From Brachypodium distachyon (taxonomy: Eukaryota; Streptophyta; Magnoliopsida; Poales; Poaceae), in the NCBI RefSeq assembly GCF_000005505.3, contig NC_016134.3:4650001-4714000 (forward strand): a stretch of DNA of 64,000 bases, written 5' to 3'. The notes below the pieces were generated by a model. The model saw only the letters and a list, made by a program, of their open reading frames with translations, made no database searches and was not told the DNA's origin. Position numbers and translations under genes: made by a program. Below are positions 49,201 through 61,813 of this stretch, in pieces; the first letter of the stretch is position 1, and every line of letters starts with the position of its first letter.

Positions 49201-50445
49201 TTTAAACCGTAGGGGCCTGTTTGCATGTTTGGTTGAAACCTAAAAATTACCAAGCATGCCAAACCTTTTTGGCTAAATTGTGGCCATGAAAAATTGAGCC
49301 ACACGCTCAAGCTTAGCTAAACAAAGTTAGTGTCACACATGGGCCACAAGGCTAAGCCATAGTTGTGGCAGTGACCACACTAGCCTATGTGGCAAGTTAT
49401 TGCATGCTGTGGGCTCCAACCAATCACCCCTCACATTTAACTTTTTTCAGTTCTCAGTGAGTCCAGTAAGGTGGCCAATCAGCTGCTAGCCTATGGGCAA
49501 GTTACTGCAAGCTGTGGGCTCCAACCAATCACCCCTCACATTTAACTTTTTTCAGTTCTCAGTGAGCCCAGTAAGGTGGCCAATCAGCTGCTTGACTCAG
49601 CAGCGTTGCTGAGATCTGACTGAAAACAAGCTGGTTTCCTGCAAACCACGGTAGCAGTAAACTCTAGCATAAAATATTTCATGCAACATGCTTATGTCAT
49701 TGTAATTCTATGTTGGTGCAAAGCGCCATAAATCCTAGTTCATAGATTGATCAGTTTAGAAGTAACTGGTCAGATCTGGGAAACTGGTTACTGGCAGTTC
49801 ATGGTTGCTACGGTTTCAAGAATACTGTACTAGATAAGTAACATGCTATTATTGATTACAATTTTTCAGGACTTGCTAGGTCGAAATGCAATGTTAGCAG
49901 AAGATCTAGTGAGAACTGGTGGTGGTACCACTTCAGATTCTTCTGAGAGATCAAGCAGTGGCCGAGAAAGGGTTCAAATTGAAGCTCTCAAACAAGAATT
50001 GGAGGGAGCAGCACGACGAATAGAGGTGCTTAAAACCGAAAAGGCTCAGATTGAAGCTGAAGCTAGTAACCAACGAAACCTCGCAGTAAAACTGGAGTCT
50101 GATCTCAAGAGTTTGGCAGATGCTTACAATAGTCTGGAGCAGGCCAACTACCGCCTTGATGCCGAGGCGAAAACCTTGCGGCAGGGAGGCAGTGTACCTT
50201 ATCCGGACGTGGAAGCAATAAAAGCGCAAGCAAAGGAAGAGGCAGAGAAGGAAAGCGAGGTAGAACTGGGTGACCTACTTGTCTGCCTTGGCCAGGAACA
50301 AACTAAGGTTGAGAAGCTGAGTGCAAGGCTGGCAGAGCTTGGTGAAGATGTGGACACCCTGCTGCAAGGTATCGGCGACGATGCTGCCTTACCGGATGAC
50401 AATGATGAGGATGATGATGATGAAGATGAGGATGATGAAAAATGA
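43284..50445 (+). CDS. GC6: p115/Uso1 vesicle tether, golgin candidate 6
   Basis: Long tether at the cis-Golgi and ER exit sites that captures COPII vesicles with Rab1 and SNAREs (MAIGO4 in Arabidopsis). Exons: 43284-43346, 43649-43701, 43842-43969, 44068-44267, 44359-44432, 44517-44586, 45107-45160, 45264-45359, 45457-45507, 45586-45675, 45801-45914, 45996-46067, 46180-46365, 46596-46696, 46941-46989, 47664-47729, 48280-49038, 49870-50445; 933 aa. The N-terminal head (about 25-640) is armadillo-type helices, including LLLLTYLTRD and the Uso1 head-end motif DFxxLxxxF-like segments. After about 700 a coiled coil runs to about 900 (ALKQELEGAARRIEVLKTEK). The protein ends in a very acidic tail (DDNDEDDDDEDEDDEK), as in p115 of other kingdoms. 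Introns 15 and 16 carry four Stowaways. Confidence 0.94.
47261..47487. mobile_element. Stowaway MITE split by a second Stowaway (outer element)
   Basis: The outer element begins CTCCCTCCGACCGGTATTAC at 47261 and ends CCCACCGGAGGGAG at 47487, with TA outside both ends. It is interrupted at 47355 by another complete Stowaway. It lies in intron 15 of the golgin gene. Confidence 0.88.
47357..47468. mobile_element. Inner nested Stowaway MITE, 112 bp
   Basis: CTCCCTCCGTTCCATAATTC pairs with GAATTATGGAACGGAGGGAG, and TA flanks it at 47355-47356 and 47469-47470. The duplicated TA lies within the outer element, which dates this insertion as the later one. Confidence 0.93.
47854..47977. mobile_element. 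Stowaway MITE, 124 bp
   Basis: CTCCCTCCGTCCAACAAAAG pairs with TTTGTTGGACGGAGGGAG, flanked by TA; in golgin intron 16. Confidence 0.92.
48169..48217. mobile_element. Short Stowaway MITE, 49 bp
   Basis: CTCCCTCCGTCC at the left pairs with GGACGGAGGGAG at the right, with only 25 bp between; TA on both sides. It is an internally deleted copy in golgin intron 16. Confidence 0.85.
49381..49591. repeat. Tandem duplication of ~105 bp in golgin intron 17
   Basis: 49381-49486 and 49487-49591 are near-identical (both from TAGCCTATG to GTGGCCAATCAGCTGC), with about five differences. The duplicated unit contains a pyrimidine-rich TTTTTTCAG that could act as a decoy acceptor. Confidence 0.9.
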
Positions 50446-51304
50446 TGTGTTTCTGTAATGCGGTCATCCCCTGCTGTAACTTAGCTTCATTTATTCAATC
50501 ATGATGTTGTGGACTGGTGATAACAATTGTACAGTGCAATGTGGATTGTGTAGACAACACAGAGGTGATAATTAATTTCTCAGTTATTTGTGGATGACAA
50601 GTCTAAGCTGCTGTTTGCCTTGTAGTTTAATTTGGTTCTTTGATTAAATTTATCACGTCAAGTAACTGGCCAATGTGGATGACAGCAACTTAAGCGCCAA
50701 CTTAGGAGCTACTTGGATTTAATCAAAGGTAAAAGCTAGTATATGCTCCCACACTTCGTATGCCTATTTGTATGCGTGTATTATACGGAGTACTATATCA
50801 TTTAATATACTCTATTACCCCAGTACTAAATGCTACAAAATGAGTATATCGTTGTAAAAATGGTAGGAGAGGGTATATCATTTAAACCTATATTACAGTG
50901 GGTTCCTTTTCATACAATTCACTTTGGAGTACGTTGTCACAATTAATTAAGTATATATCCAAAGTGATAAAGTATAACGATGCAGTTTTAAGTGCTATAA
51001 TAGAGGTGCCAGTTTTTTTCTTTTGAACTAAGAAAAACAATAGTCTGGTGGCAGTTGCTATAGCAAATCACTCCAGAATATAGACAGTTGGTCTCAAACC
51101 ACCAATTGTCTACAAAATCTCTGCAAACTACAATTTGGTACCAATTCATGCAACCCATGGTTCAGAAAAGAGAACCTATGTTCACATATACTGGTATGCA
51201 CTCGCTATAAAATTGATATACAAGCCAATGTTACAAAACCCACAAACACTCTAGTTCATAGGTGCAAGTATACAATGATGAACTAGCCACAGTTTTTCCT
51301 TTTC
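50446..51304. other. Convergent 3' region, golgin and kelch-2
   Basis: AT-rich; contains the two 3' UTRs. Nothing else is recognised. Confidence 0.5.
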
Positions 51305-54300
51305 CTACGAAGGATGAGGTTTCCTTGGTGTCCCCGCTCTTCCTTCCACTAGCTGCAGCCGTTGCTTCAGATGGAACACCTCAACCTGATTGAAAACAGG
51401 TCCCGCAGGTCAAGTTGATTGAGCAGTAAACATGAGATCTGAAGAAATTAAGTAGCAGCAACTATTCCCCGCTGTCCGAATTGGCGAACTGTCTGAGATG
51501 CGTTGAGCACTAGAGTAATGGGCCTTACGCACCGCACAAGCATCGAATGCTGTGGATGATCATGAGTGTTCAGGAAAAGAGTTCATTTGTATTGCAGCCT
51601 CCTATACAACGTCAAAGTTCAGGTCCATAGTAGGCTGAAATATTATACTGTATTTTTGGTTCATAGCATCTGGGATTCGTATGGAAGAGATGATTTGGGG
51701 GGATTTTTCACATAATGATGAATAAAAGTCTGACGCATCCTGGAAACCTAAGTTGGTCAAAGAAGCACCAGAAGTACATTTCTACAATATTAACCAAATT
51801 AAGTCTCAAATACCTGGAGCTGGAATGCCCGTGACTGCTCTCCTGCTAAAACTCTGCGAGTAGAATGCAACTCCTACAGGGGCAAAACAAACTCAGAACA
51901 GAAACAAAGACTTCCAAATCATTAAGAGATCATATTAAGTTAAGTCCTTGCCTTTTGGGTCTCATCCGTGATGGCCTTCAGGAACGCTACTTCCCGCTCG
52001 AGGCGCACATTGTCAGCGTGAACGGTGTTAGAGATGTTGTTGGACTCCTCTTGTGCCAACTCTAAGCCTGATATCTTCTCCTTTAGCAACTCAGCTTCCT
52101 TTCCCTTGTTGGCAAGTCTCTTCTCCAATTGTTCCCTACTGTTGATGACCAAAGACAAGTTCTTCTCTGCCTGGTCTTTGCTTGCCAGAGCAGCTGCAAG
52201 CTGGTCTTCGAGCGCGGCGTTTCTTCTGATCAAATCAGTTATTTTTGAGTTGTACAGATGGCTGATGTCTGAAGAGCTTCTGGCTACCCTTCTCCCAGTT
52301 GGTCCTTCAGTCTCCGAATTTTCTTCCTTTAGGGCTACAATACTGGCCTTGTCAATCAGAAAATCAGCTCCTGTCCTCTTGTTCTGATGCTCTTTGGGCT
52401 GCAAGAAACAATCAGCTACGTATGGCAACAAAGCATATGCTTGTATAGTGACTTGAAGGTGTGTTTCTTACGGTGCTCGTTTGACATGAAGCCCAATCAT
52501 CGACATCATCGTATTTGTCATCATCGATTGATTTCTGAAGCTTTTGAGCTAAGCTGCACTCCTCTACTTGACGGTACTGCCTGTGGAGTGAAGTGCCCAA
52601 AGCTGCATGCTGCGACAAGGAGTCTCCTCTAGGTGGGCGCTCTATTGTCGAAGTTAGACTATGCCTTGCAACAGAACTATTAGAATACAAAGGAGCACAT
52701 TTGTTGAGATGACCGGCAAGCTCTTTGGTGCTTGGAGAATATTCATACATCAAAGGGTCTGCATCTGGGGCAGATCGCCAGCTAAAAGAATGCTCGTTTT
52801 GCAGCACCACCAATACTTCAACCTTCAGATAATCAGACATGGTTAGTTATTCATCCCAAGCTGAAATAAAAAACATCTGAACAGCTAGCTTCAATATATT
52901 CAGGTGCAGGCAAGTGACATAGATGAAACAAGTATACATGGTTCAGGAATTAGGAAGTAAACTGCCAAATATACTCAAGGAACTAAATAGAAGTCAAATT
53001 TTGCTATAAAATAAAAATCAGAACTATAATGGTGATATAACTACTTTTTGAAAGCCTTTAGACCATCAGGAGAAGTACGTGCTTTGCTAATTTTTGTTCA
53101 AAATGAAATGTAACTTGTCAAAGTGACACACGGAAATGATCTTTAGTAAAAGTTTGGTCCTTTCACCTTGTCGGATGGATCTTGTTTGTTTCCTCCAAAA
53201 GCAACAAGAACAAGCTTGTCCCTGTGGTACAAAGGAACCATGCTGAAGCCCTGCATGATATTTTTTACACATTAACAATCAGATACAATGAGATAATACG
53301 TTAAGTTGGTAACTAGTGGGACTGCAGAAGTATTATACACTAGAACGACACTGACACACTGTGGACATGATTTTCTTTTTCTTCCTTTATGCAGGATGTT
53401 TTGGTCTCAAAGATAAATTGACTATGATGAGCAAGAATCCAAGAATACAAGAACACACAACATAAATATGAATATTTATTTCTATACTTCAATATCAGTT
53501 CGACCAAACACGATCAGATTTTTTTTTTGAACTGAAGACACAATCAGAATTGTAAGAGGCAAGTATCAAATGACTTACTTTCTTTGTAGTAATCGAGGAA
53601 CTGGGAGGTACTGCATGGACAGACCACTTCGATTCTAGAACATCAAAAACCCAGGTTTCCGCATGCCCTGAAAATTTGTTATCTTGTTAGAAGTTGTCAC
53701 ATACCCGGGGCCAGGGAGTCTTCTAAGAATGCATGTACTTTGCAAATATAAATTACATCTTCTAAATGCTATATGCATAAATTGAAAGCTTTGAACATAC
53801 ACTTTTTCTTGCTTCCACCACCAGCAATGTACCACTTAGTTCCACATAGAGCTCCACTACAACCTGCTCGAGGCGATGGGTGAGAACCATGTGTCTTTAC
53901 TCTTGACCATACCATCTGACAAGAAGATCGACATTTAAGTAACCATTAACATGCAGAACCTACAGAAGGATATAAGTGATAAGGTAATCAAGGAACCTTA
54001 TGAAACTTACTGTCTCAAAATCTAAAGAAAATAGATCATTTAAGGTCTTGGATTTTGAGTGGCCTCCAAATATTAAAAGGATCCTATCATCATATAATGC
54101 AGCGATGTGATTGGATCTTGGAGAAGGTCCGGAACCTCTACAATGATCGTATAAAGGGTGAATGTTAAATTCAAAGAGCAATCCAATAACTCGAATGCTT
54201 CTAGACGAGGACTATTTGGCATTGACAAATTATTACTAATGACCACTAACTAATGAAGAATTTCCTCTTCCCTCTTACACGATTCTTCAGAATTCAGGAA

Positions 54301-56221
54301 GGATGACTTATTCTTTGTGAATTCAGAAGGATGACTTATTCTTTGGAATTCAGAAGGCTGACATACTTATAGTTCAAAGGAAGCCATGTCAATGACTTCA
54401 GATCGAACATGTGTAGATCATGTCGTTTCTTTCCTTTTGTGTCCTCACCACCAAAAAGTATCAGCGCACCACCTGCTCTGATCACTGTGTGGCCACTTCG
54501 AGCCACCTAAAACCAGCATCAGAAGACAATGCTGTCAGTGAAATAAATATTTAAACCGAAGTATAGTCTAAATACCTAATACTTACAGGAATATCTCCCT
54601 TAGCTTCCATAAGTGACCAAATCTCCGTTTCCATATTGAAAGTCCACACTGCAGCAAACACAAGTTGTGTAACCTATCTGACAGAGGAGGTTGACATCAT
54701 ATAAAGCCAAGAGCTTTGGAGAACCAAGTAGTATGAGAACCTGATAAACGATCAGAAGCAGGCTCGGTTTTACCTCCCACAAGAATAACGCTATTCCTCC
54801 ATGGAACCTGTACAACAAAAGACCTCAGACTCTTTCTCTATCAAGTCACTTTGCAGGCTAGAGTCCTAGCTAATTCGGTAAAGCTAATATGTTCTAAGTA
54901 CTAGCTAGAGTAGTGAGAATAACAGCAACGGTAGTGAGCTAGAAGAAGTATACCAGACAATGACCTTTGCAGGCTGGCAACTTCAAAGAACGTCCACTTG
55001 GCGATGGACGGACTTTAGGAGCTGCAGAATCCCATTGAAGCTTCTCTAAATTCAGTATCTGATGATTATAGAAGATACATACTGTTACCAAGTGAACAAC
55101 ATGACATTTCCTAACGCCGGGTTGCCGACAACACACAAAAATTTAATTACCTTTGTATCATCCAAAAAGCCATGACCAGAATCGCCACCAAACACTACCA
55201 TCTTGCTACCCACGATGGCTGCTGCATGCTGTTTAATTAAAAACAAAGAATGGAATGAAAGTCGATAGGGCACACACATTGACATTCTGATGAGGGCTGT
55301 GAGTCCTAGTTAGACTTCATAAGTTAAGTGGTTCCTTACAGCGAAACGAGGATTGGGTTTATCTCCCTCTGTGGACAACACTGCCCAATTCTCCGAGCTA
55401 TCCAATGCACGGGCATCAAGATCAAATGAATCAGACGAGCAGAGGTAAGCAAGGTCATCTGCACGGCCGCTCACCGATGTTGTAATTGGGTCACCCCCCT
55501 GAAACAAACCGAGGTGCTTACCATAAAAATGTACTACAAATAGAAATTAACATATAGCACTCCTTTTTGAGGAAAAACATAGAGCACTCTAGGCACAAAG
55601 GTCCTCACATTGGTCAGGCTGAGATGCCGGCCAGGGGTCCTAGAACCGTGCAAAGGATCACTCTGGTGGCCCTTTGACCTGCATAAATCTTGAAATCATC
55701 ACTCCCCCTTTTAATTTAAGTCTAGTTATTCTTGAAAGAGGTACGGTCATGACAAATAACAGAGCAAGCACAGGAAATGGTAAATAGGACTAATTATAGC
55801 AACCACATTCGTCACCCAAATGCAAATTTTGACTCTAGTCAAGCACAAGAAGTACTAGACAGTGCGCAGGCTGACCCGTGCATCACAAATCTATATGGCT
55901 CCACAAATTTAGATTGCATTTCACCAAACTTTACCAATATTGCTTCCCTAAAAGTAATACTCCCTCCGTGCGGAAATAAGTGACTTGGAGTAGTACAGTC
56001 CATGAAAAGAACAAACTTCTCACCAAAATTCATCCATCCAAAATGTCACATGTAAAACCCATTAAAGCAACCAAAACAAGCAATTTGTGATGAACCAAAT
56101 CAGGTCAAGGGGCAAAATAAATTGACCAAAAATAAAAGCTGCGTTGGTATCTAACACATCTTTTTTTTTTCCACCTTCCAAGCTTGATCCGGCGTCGTGA
56201 GAAACCAAACATGTTTGGCAT
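51305..56221 (-). CDS. Kelch-repeat/coiled-coil protein (Rab9-effector-like), second copy
   Basis: Exons (5' to 3'): 56221-56175, 55678-55609, 55498-55340, 55228-55151, 55058-54954, 54807-54741, 54648-54587, 54506-54367, 54137-54011, 53915-53801, 53667-53579, 53250-53167, 52822-52472, 52398-51952, 51873-51814, 51385-51305; 693 aa. The N-terminus MPNMFGFSRRRIKLGR is a conserved start in plant relatives. Kelch blades follow (MVVFGGDSGHGFLDD, VILVGGKT, LILFGGEDTKGKKRHDL, ILLIFGGHSKSKTLNDL, WYIAGGGSKKK, VLVAFGGNK). Then comes a Ser-rich linker (about 380-500) and a coiled coil (about 545-690). No acyl-CoA-binding domain. Intron 51874-51951 starts with GC. A likely 5' UTR intron ends at about 56292, with a UTR exon in 56700-57000. 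It is a distant paralog of the gene at 32811-36988; cellular role unproven. Confidence 0.87.
55960..55995. mobile_element. Stowaway remnant (one end)
   Basis: CTCCCTCCGTGCGGAAATAA preceded by TA, resembling the left half of the element at 48169; no right end was found. It lies in intron 1 of kelch-2. Confidence 0.5.
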
Positions 56222-59200
56222 TGAGCTTTCTCCCCCAATTCTCCTCTCAAAAGCAGACCAACGGACTGCACATCCTCATGCCCTCTCACCTGCAAGCAAG
56301 TCAATGCAAGGAATTAGTTAAAGAAAGCGTGGCGAATTGGGGGGGAGTTGGTGGAGTAGGTCAGGGCTAGCGCACACTGAATCATGGCGGAAATCAGGGG
56401 AGCTAGATGAGACCAAGAAGAAGAGGATGAGATTAGAAGAACTCCCTCGGGATATAATAATAGTAAAACCGGGCAATTCTTTTCCTTGGGGGGGAGAATT
56501 GCCTCACCAAGAAAAATAAATCGCACCAGAAACGGAGTAGAAAAAAATTCCGTAAAGAAGAAGAAGAAGAAATGGGGTAAAACAAGAACGGAAAGAAGAA
56601 GAAGATAAATTGGCAAGAAACCAAGAAGAAGAAGAGGAAGAAGGCGCATTGCTGTTTGGCACATACATCGAACAGAAATAGCGAGAGATTCAGAGAAGCC
56701 GAAGAGAGACGCCGGCAAGGTAATAAATTCCCCCAAAAAAGAACAAATTTGCTCAACCAAAACGTACAAATTCGTCACCGAGGGATGGATAGATTGGCAG
56801 AGGAAACGAAGACGCACCCGGTGCTGAAGGAAGCAAAATCTGCAGGGGAACGAGGAGGATCCACTGGGGACGACTGGCGTAGTCTGGGACCGGGACTGGG
56901 ACTGGGAGGGGGAAACGGCTCCGGAGAAGCAGCCGAAGCTGGCTGGTCCTGCTGGGTCAGATGCTCAGGCCTACACTACCACGGACCGTGCGAGAACTGA
57001 AAAGGTTGATCTGCAACGTCAGGCTTTTTCTCTTCTCTTGACCCGGGGAAAAGGAAAGGAGGAACAGTCACCTTTTTGAGCTCACTGATCCATCCCAGCT
57101 TCTTCTTCTTCTTCTAGACCCGGGAGGATCTCGGTAGATTGAAGATATATTTATTAGTGGAAAATCACATCTTCAAGGGCTGGTCAATATCGATACTTTT
57201 TCGCTCAAAATGCAACAATACTAGTACTATGGAGTACCACATTTGAAATGAAATCTCTGGAGATAAATATCCTTCTTCTTTCAGAAAGGACGGTTTCCGT
57301 GAGCCTTCTCTTGGAGCGTACTGTAGTGGGAACCGACGGCCGCATTCAATCCTTGGATGAGAGAGAGGGAGAGAGCTGCTGTACCAATCCAGTGCAACGC
57401 AGATTTGTGCTTTCATGCACCGAAATCTGGCAAGATTTTTTAATACGGTAAGAAAAAAGATGTCACGAACAAAGTTACGGGAAGAGGATTACCTGAAAAT
57501 AATACTCTAATATTTTTTTTGTCCCTATCTGTTGTGATCCATTTTTGGCTTGGCCTGCTAGTACAAAGTGACATTTTTGTCCCCATTTTACTCGTTCGTC
57601 GTTTCCTGTCTTCGTTAGTTCTTTTTTTTTTCTGGAAGATACGTATCTTCGGCAGATGGAGCCGCGGTTTTACGGTCTGCTACGTGGTTTTTGGACGTCG
57701 AGCGATCTTAAATTTTCTACTCTCGAGGGGGATAGCCCATACCATTATTAAAAACCTACTCAGTTTACCTTGTCCAAATGCAAAGAAGTGTAGCCGTGAC
57801 AACATGTTACTGCCGTTCAGTACGTCAGGGGATCCATTTTCGAGAACACAAGAGACTCCGATGGATCTAACTACAGATCAAATGTTTACTTAGCTTATAT
57901 AGCCATTGGATGGATTTTATTGGCAGCTCCAGATTAGTGACGGTTGGAATTTAAAACTAGCTGATATAAGCCCGTACCATAGACGAATTGTTTAGAGAAA
58001 TCCATTACCGATGTGATTCCTATCTTTACCATGTTAAGAAAAGACCTATAAGGTTGTAATTTTGACTTAATCGTCTAGTCATTGTAGACGGGTAAAAAGA
58101 AAACCCGTCAGGGCTTGTTTGGTAATAGAGTTTTTGAAATGTTTTATATCGTATTATCAATTTCAAATTAAAAAACACTATAAATCTTAATTTATTATTT
58201 GATAGGAAGAGTTTAGAGGGGATTGTCCCTAGTTTTTCCTCACAGAACACTTCATTTTTTATCAAATTAAAAAAACTTCACGTACTAGTGATTTGGATTT
58301 TTGGGTAACATCAACACCTCAAATATCAAAACAGTGACTAAAAAAATACGTCAAACGGCCTCAACGACAATCAGCGAGAGGGCAGTTAAGGAGAAAACAG
58401 AATGATGGCATGCGAGAGCCACGACACCGTGCATGGCCCAGAGCCGCCAAGGATGACTTTAATTAGCATAGCAAGAACAGTATCCAGGGACAGCTCCCAT
58501 CTGGCGCCAACGATGCTCTGCTGTGCCCCCATTGCATCTAACGGACCTCGCACCGTCCATCAAACATCGGACGGCGCAGACGAGTCAAGCCACCGGTTGG
58601 TTGATGGACCATTATCATTTAATTACACCGTCTAGGCTCAAATGAGCTCTTTTACGGTACCCGAAATAATAGGGACCGTCTATCCATCTCAATCTAATGG
58701 CCAGTTTTATTTGGTACTCCAACACAAGTCTTATGGCGTACAAGCTCTAAAATCTAAGGAATACCTTGATATCAGGGGTAAAAACGTAATCAACAAACCG
58801 ATTAAATTTTCTGCTTCTACGTGTAGGTCACTTAGGAAATAATCTGGTGCGTGCTTAACAATAAAACTCAAACTATAATGCCCCTCGATGTCAAACAAAT
58901 AAATAAAGGAGATAAATTATGTCGACCCTTCACGATCCATTGAAGAACCCTAGATTAATCCTAATCAACACGTATGTTCTTCTCGGGATGGCAGCTCCGG
59001 CGCTGGAGCTGCACATGGCAGTGCATTACGCAGGTCATCCGTTGGCATGGCTGGCGCTAGTCGGCCGTCGATCCGCTTCTTGTCAGGGCTGAGCTTCTTG
59101 CATTGACAATGCCTATTTATCTGAATTTTGTGTTGCACCGTCGATCATCAATAGTACGTCTTGCATATGTGTTCCACTGTCGATCAAAATTTCTTGACTA

Positions 59201-61498
59201 CTCAGAGTTATCCCTTCAATTTAGTGTAGATCTCCGTCGGATGGATTGATCTACACACATTTGATCTGATCGATAGTTGCGTGAGTTCTTTCCATGCTGG
59301 GCGGAGAAAAAGATGCGTGGATTGAATTGGCTAGGTGCTGAGAGAACCAAAATTCATGGAAACATTCTTCAGGAACTTTTGATCGACTACGATGAGGCCT
59401 GATTGATAATCCATCACATAGTTGCTCGTGGTGGCGGCTGTTTTCAGAAACTAGGCTGGCTTTTAGGTTAAGCAATACAGATAAAATAAACTATAAAAAG
59501 TCCATAATACCCTTGGGTATCAACGGTTGGTTTTAGATGGTACTCCACACCACCCTAGGGGAGTGCCAAGGTACCGTGAAGTTTCTCCATACAAATATAC
59601 AAGGCTACAATTAAATTGAAGTGTTTGTTGGCTCATCTGATCGTTTGCATTGGCCAGAAATAAATCTCTGGTTTGGTTTCAGGCAGTGTATCCCAGATAG
59701 ACCCAAGATGCCAACCCACATGGTCTCCAAGTTTAGGTGTAGTTGCATGTTTGGTGTTCCCATGTTACTTGAGAACGATATGCATGATACTGGCTGAACT
59801 TCTAGCTCACCTGTTTTTGGCAGCTTAATTTGGACCACTTCGAGTTCGATCCAATGCTTGCATAGAAGAAGGTTCTGATCGATTCAGCCACATTTTTTAT
59901 CAGCAGTGTCCATTTTGCCATGTGAATCTTGTTATGACTTTTATTTGATTTCTTTTGTATGTATCTCGACCAGTGATTTTCTCACATGGTGCATGACCAC
60001 CAGAATCTGCCGCTAGTAGTAGTACAGAAACACTCAAACACGCACGTACTACAGGCTAGAAAGGATTCTCCAAACAGTTATTTTATACAATGGATGCCAG
60101 TTCAAAATATATAACCGCATCAGATCATGAAAAGAAAAAAAACCGTCTTGTGCCCAATCTGTTTGGCAGCTTCTGTTTTTTTTAGAAAACACAAGGCAAA
60201 AAAACAGAAAGCTGTTTTTGTTAGAATCAAAACAGAAAGCTGTTGAGTATGGGCAGCTCGCACTTCTCATCCTACACGGTTGGGCCATAAGATGAGACAC
60301 TTCGTATTGGGCTGGTCTACACCTTGGGCCGGCTCAAACAAGGCAGCTGTTTCTGAGGGGAATCCTTTCAGGAGAGAAGCCCAAGTTAAACCAAAGCCTC
60401 TGGTTTGGACCTCCTTTTTCTTTTACTTTTGCTGTTGGGTTTAAATAAAAGAACGAACGGGTCTTGTATAATTATTCAGCAAATTTTGGTTTGCTAAGTG
60501 CACAGCGCAAAAGTCTAAAAACGAAGACACGTTATATAAATCGATGTGGGAGTCTCTTTATGGTACAAACTGCTTACATATTGCTATGAACAACATTGAA
60601 AATGAAAGCACACAATAAACCAATATCATAAGAGGAACCCCAAACTACTAGCTAGATTTTTACGTTGAAGTCATCTAATGACTTCATTGTAAAATAGAAG
60701 TCAGCCTCGCATGCCGATGCCGATTCTCCAGGGTGCAGGAGGCGGAAGGTGTGATGACTCGCTATCTACGAGTCACCCACATGCCAACTAGATCAACTGT
60801 GGAGAAGGCGGCGGGTAACAAGATGATCAAGTTGGGAAGGTAGGGTCGTGGTGAGAGTTTAAGCATTTTGAATGGTACACCGGGAAGAGATAAAAGTATA
60901 TTTTTTCGTTTCCAACTTGATGAAAAATACACAGATGGTCTCTATTTGTGTTTCATACACATTTTTCGCCCCCAACTTGATGAAAAGTATGCAAATGATC
61001 TCTATTTTGTTTCATATATATACTCTTCTCCCCGAATTATCGAAACTGCACACTAAAGGTCCCTCATCCCCCACAAAGCAGGATCTGTGACAAGTGGATG
61101 GCTTTGGCGCTCGGAGTTGCCATGTCACCCACCGATTGACAAAAAGAGAATTCTGTTAGCTTGATATTACATTGATACGACTTCTTATAGGAACGGAGGT
61201 ACTAGTAATAGTTGCCATGCATGTAATAGTACACCGTTGTCCAAAAAATAGTTGGAAACAGAAAACAAGTCAACTTTTCCTTGAAAGATTACTTAGATTT
61301 ATCATATTCCTTAATAATTATGGCTAGCTGCAGAGAAAAAAAACTTCTCATACTCTCGCCTTCTTGGGAAATTATCTATTCTCTCGATCTCTCTCACCTG
61401 AGGATCGAACTTAGCCGAATTAACCTCACGCACACATTTCTCTTACGCACACACGCATGGATGCAAAATTTACTAGCAACAGCTAGCTAGATTGGTTG
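56222..61498. other. Upstream of kelch-2 and gene-poor stretch
   Basis: 56222-57000 is probably 5' UTR, UTR intron and promoter of kelch-2; it includes a GAA-type microsatellite near 56557-56575. 57000-61498 shows no recognisable gene, only short unrelated frames and the 60-bp duplication at 60901-61020. Confidence 0.4.
60901..61020. repeat. 60-bp tandem duplication
   Basis: Two consecutive 60-bp units share CCAACTTGATGAAAA, GAT(G)GTCTCTATTTTG and TTTCATA; a decayed third unit may follow to 61074. The wording resembles internal repeats of grass Mutator-type elements, but no ends are seen. Confidence 0.7.
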
Positions 61499-61813
61499 TC
61501 AGAGCCAGATGGCCCCGGCGGCCTTGAGCATGGGCACAAGCTTGCCACCAAGGTGGAGCGACATGACCCTGTCGGTTGACCCGACGAGCTTGCCGCCGAT
61601 GAAGACGGCGGGGACGGGCGGCGCGCGGCCTCCGAGGCGGCGTGCGAGGTCCCGCTCCATCTCGCGGCCCCGGGGGTCCTTGTCCAGCTCGTGCTCCGCC
61701 GCCGCCACGCCGAGGTCGGAGAAGAGGCTGGTCACCGTGTGGCACATCGGGTACTCGCTCGCCGTGAAGATCACCACCGCCTTTTCGGAGGATAGCTTCG
61801 TCACTCTCTCCAT
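61499..61813 (-). CDS. CC-type-like glutaredoxin (ROXY family), atypical active site
   Basis: Intronless, 104 aa, ATG at 61813. The fold is glutaredoxin: [19 protein letters not shown] carries the active site, then [16 protein letters not shown] holds the cis-Pro and glutathione-binding segment. The C-terminus [13 protein letters not shown] corresponds to the LxxLL-type and ALWL-type motifs by which plant ROXY proteins bind TGA transcription factors in the nucleus. In the land-plant-specific CC-type class the active site is usually CCMC or CCMS. Here the aligned residues 21-24 are YPMC, so the nucleophilic first Cys is Tyr and only Cys24 remains. It may act as a TGA cofactor rather than a reductase; that is inference. 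Confidence 0.9.
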   Translation of the reverse strand: MERVTKLSSEKAVVIFTASEYPMCHTVTSLFSDLGVAAAEHELDKDPRGREMERDLARRLGGRAPPVPAVFIGGKLVGSTDRVMSLHLGGKLVPMLKAAGAIWL

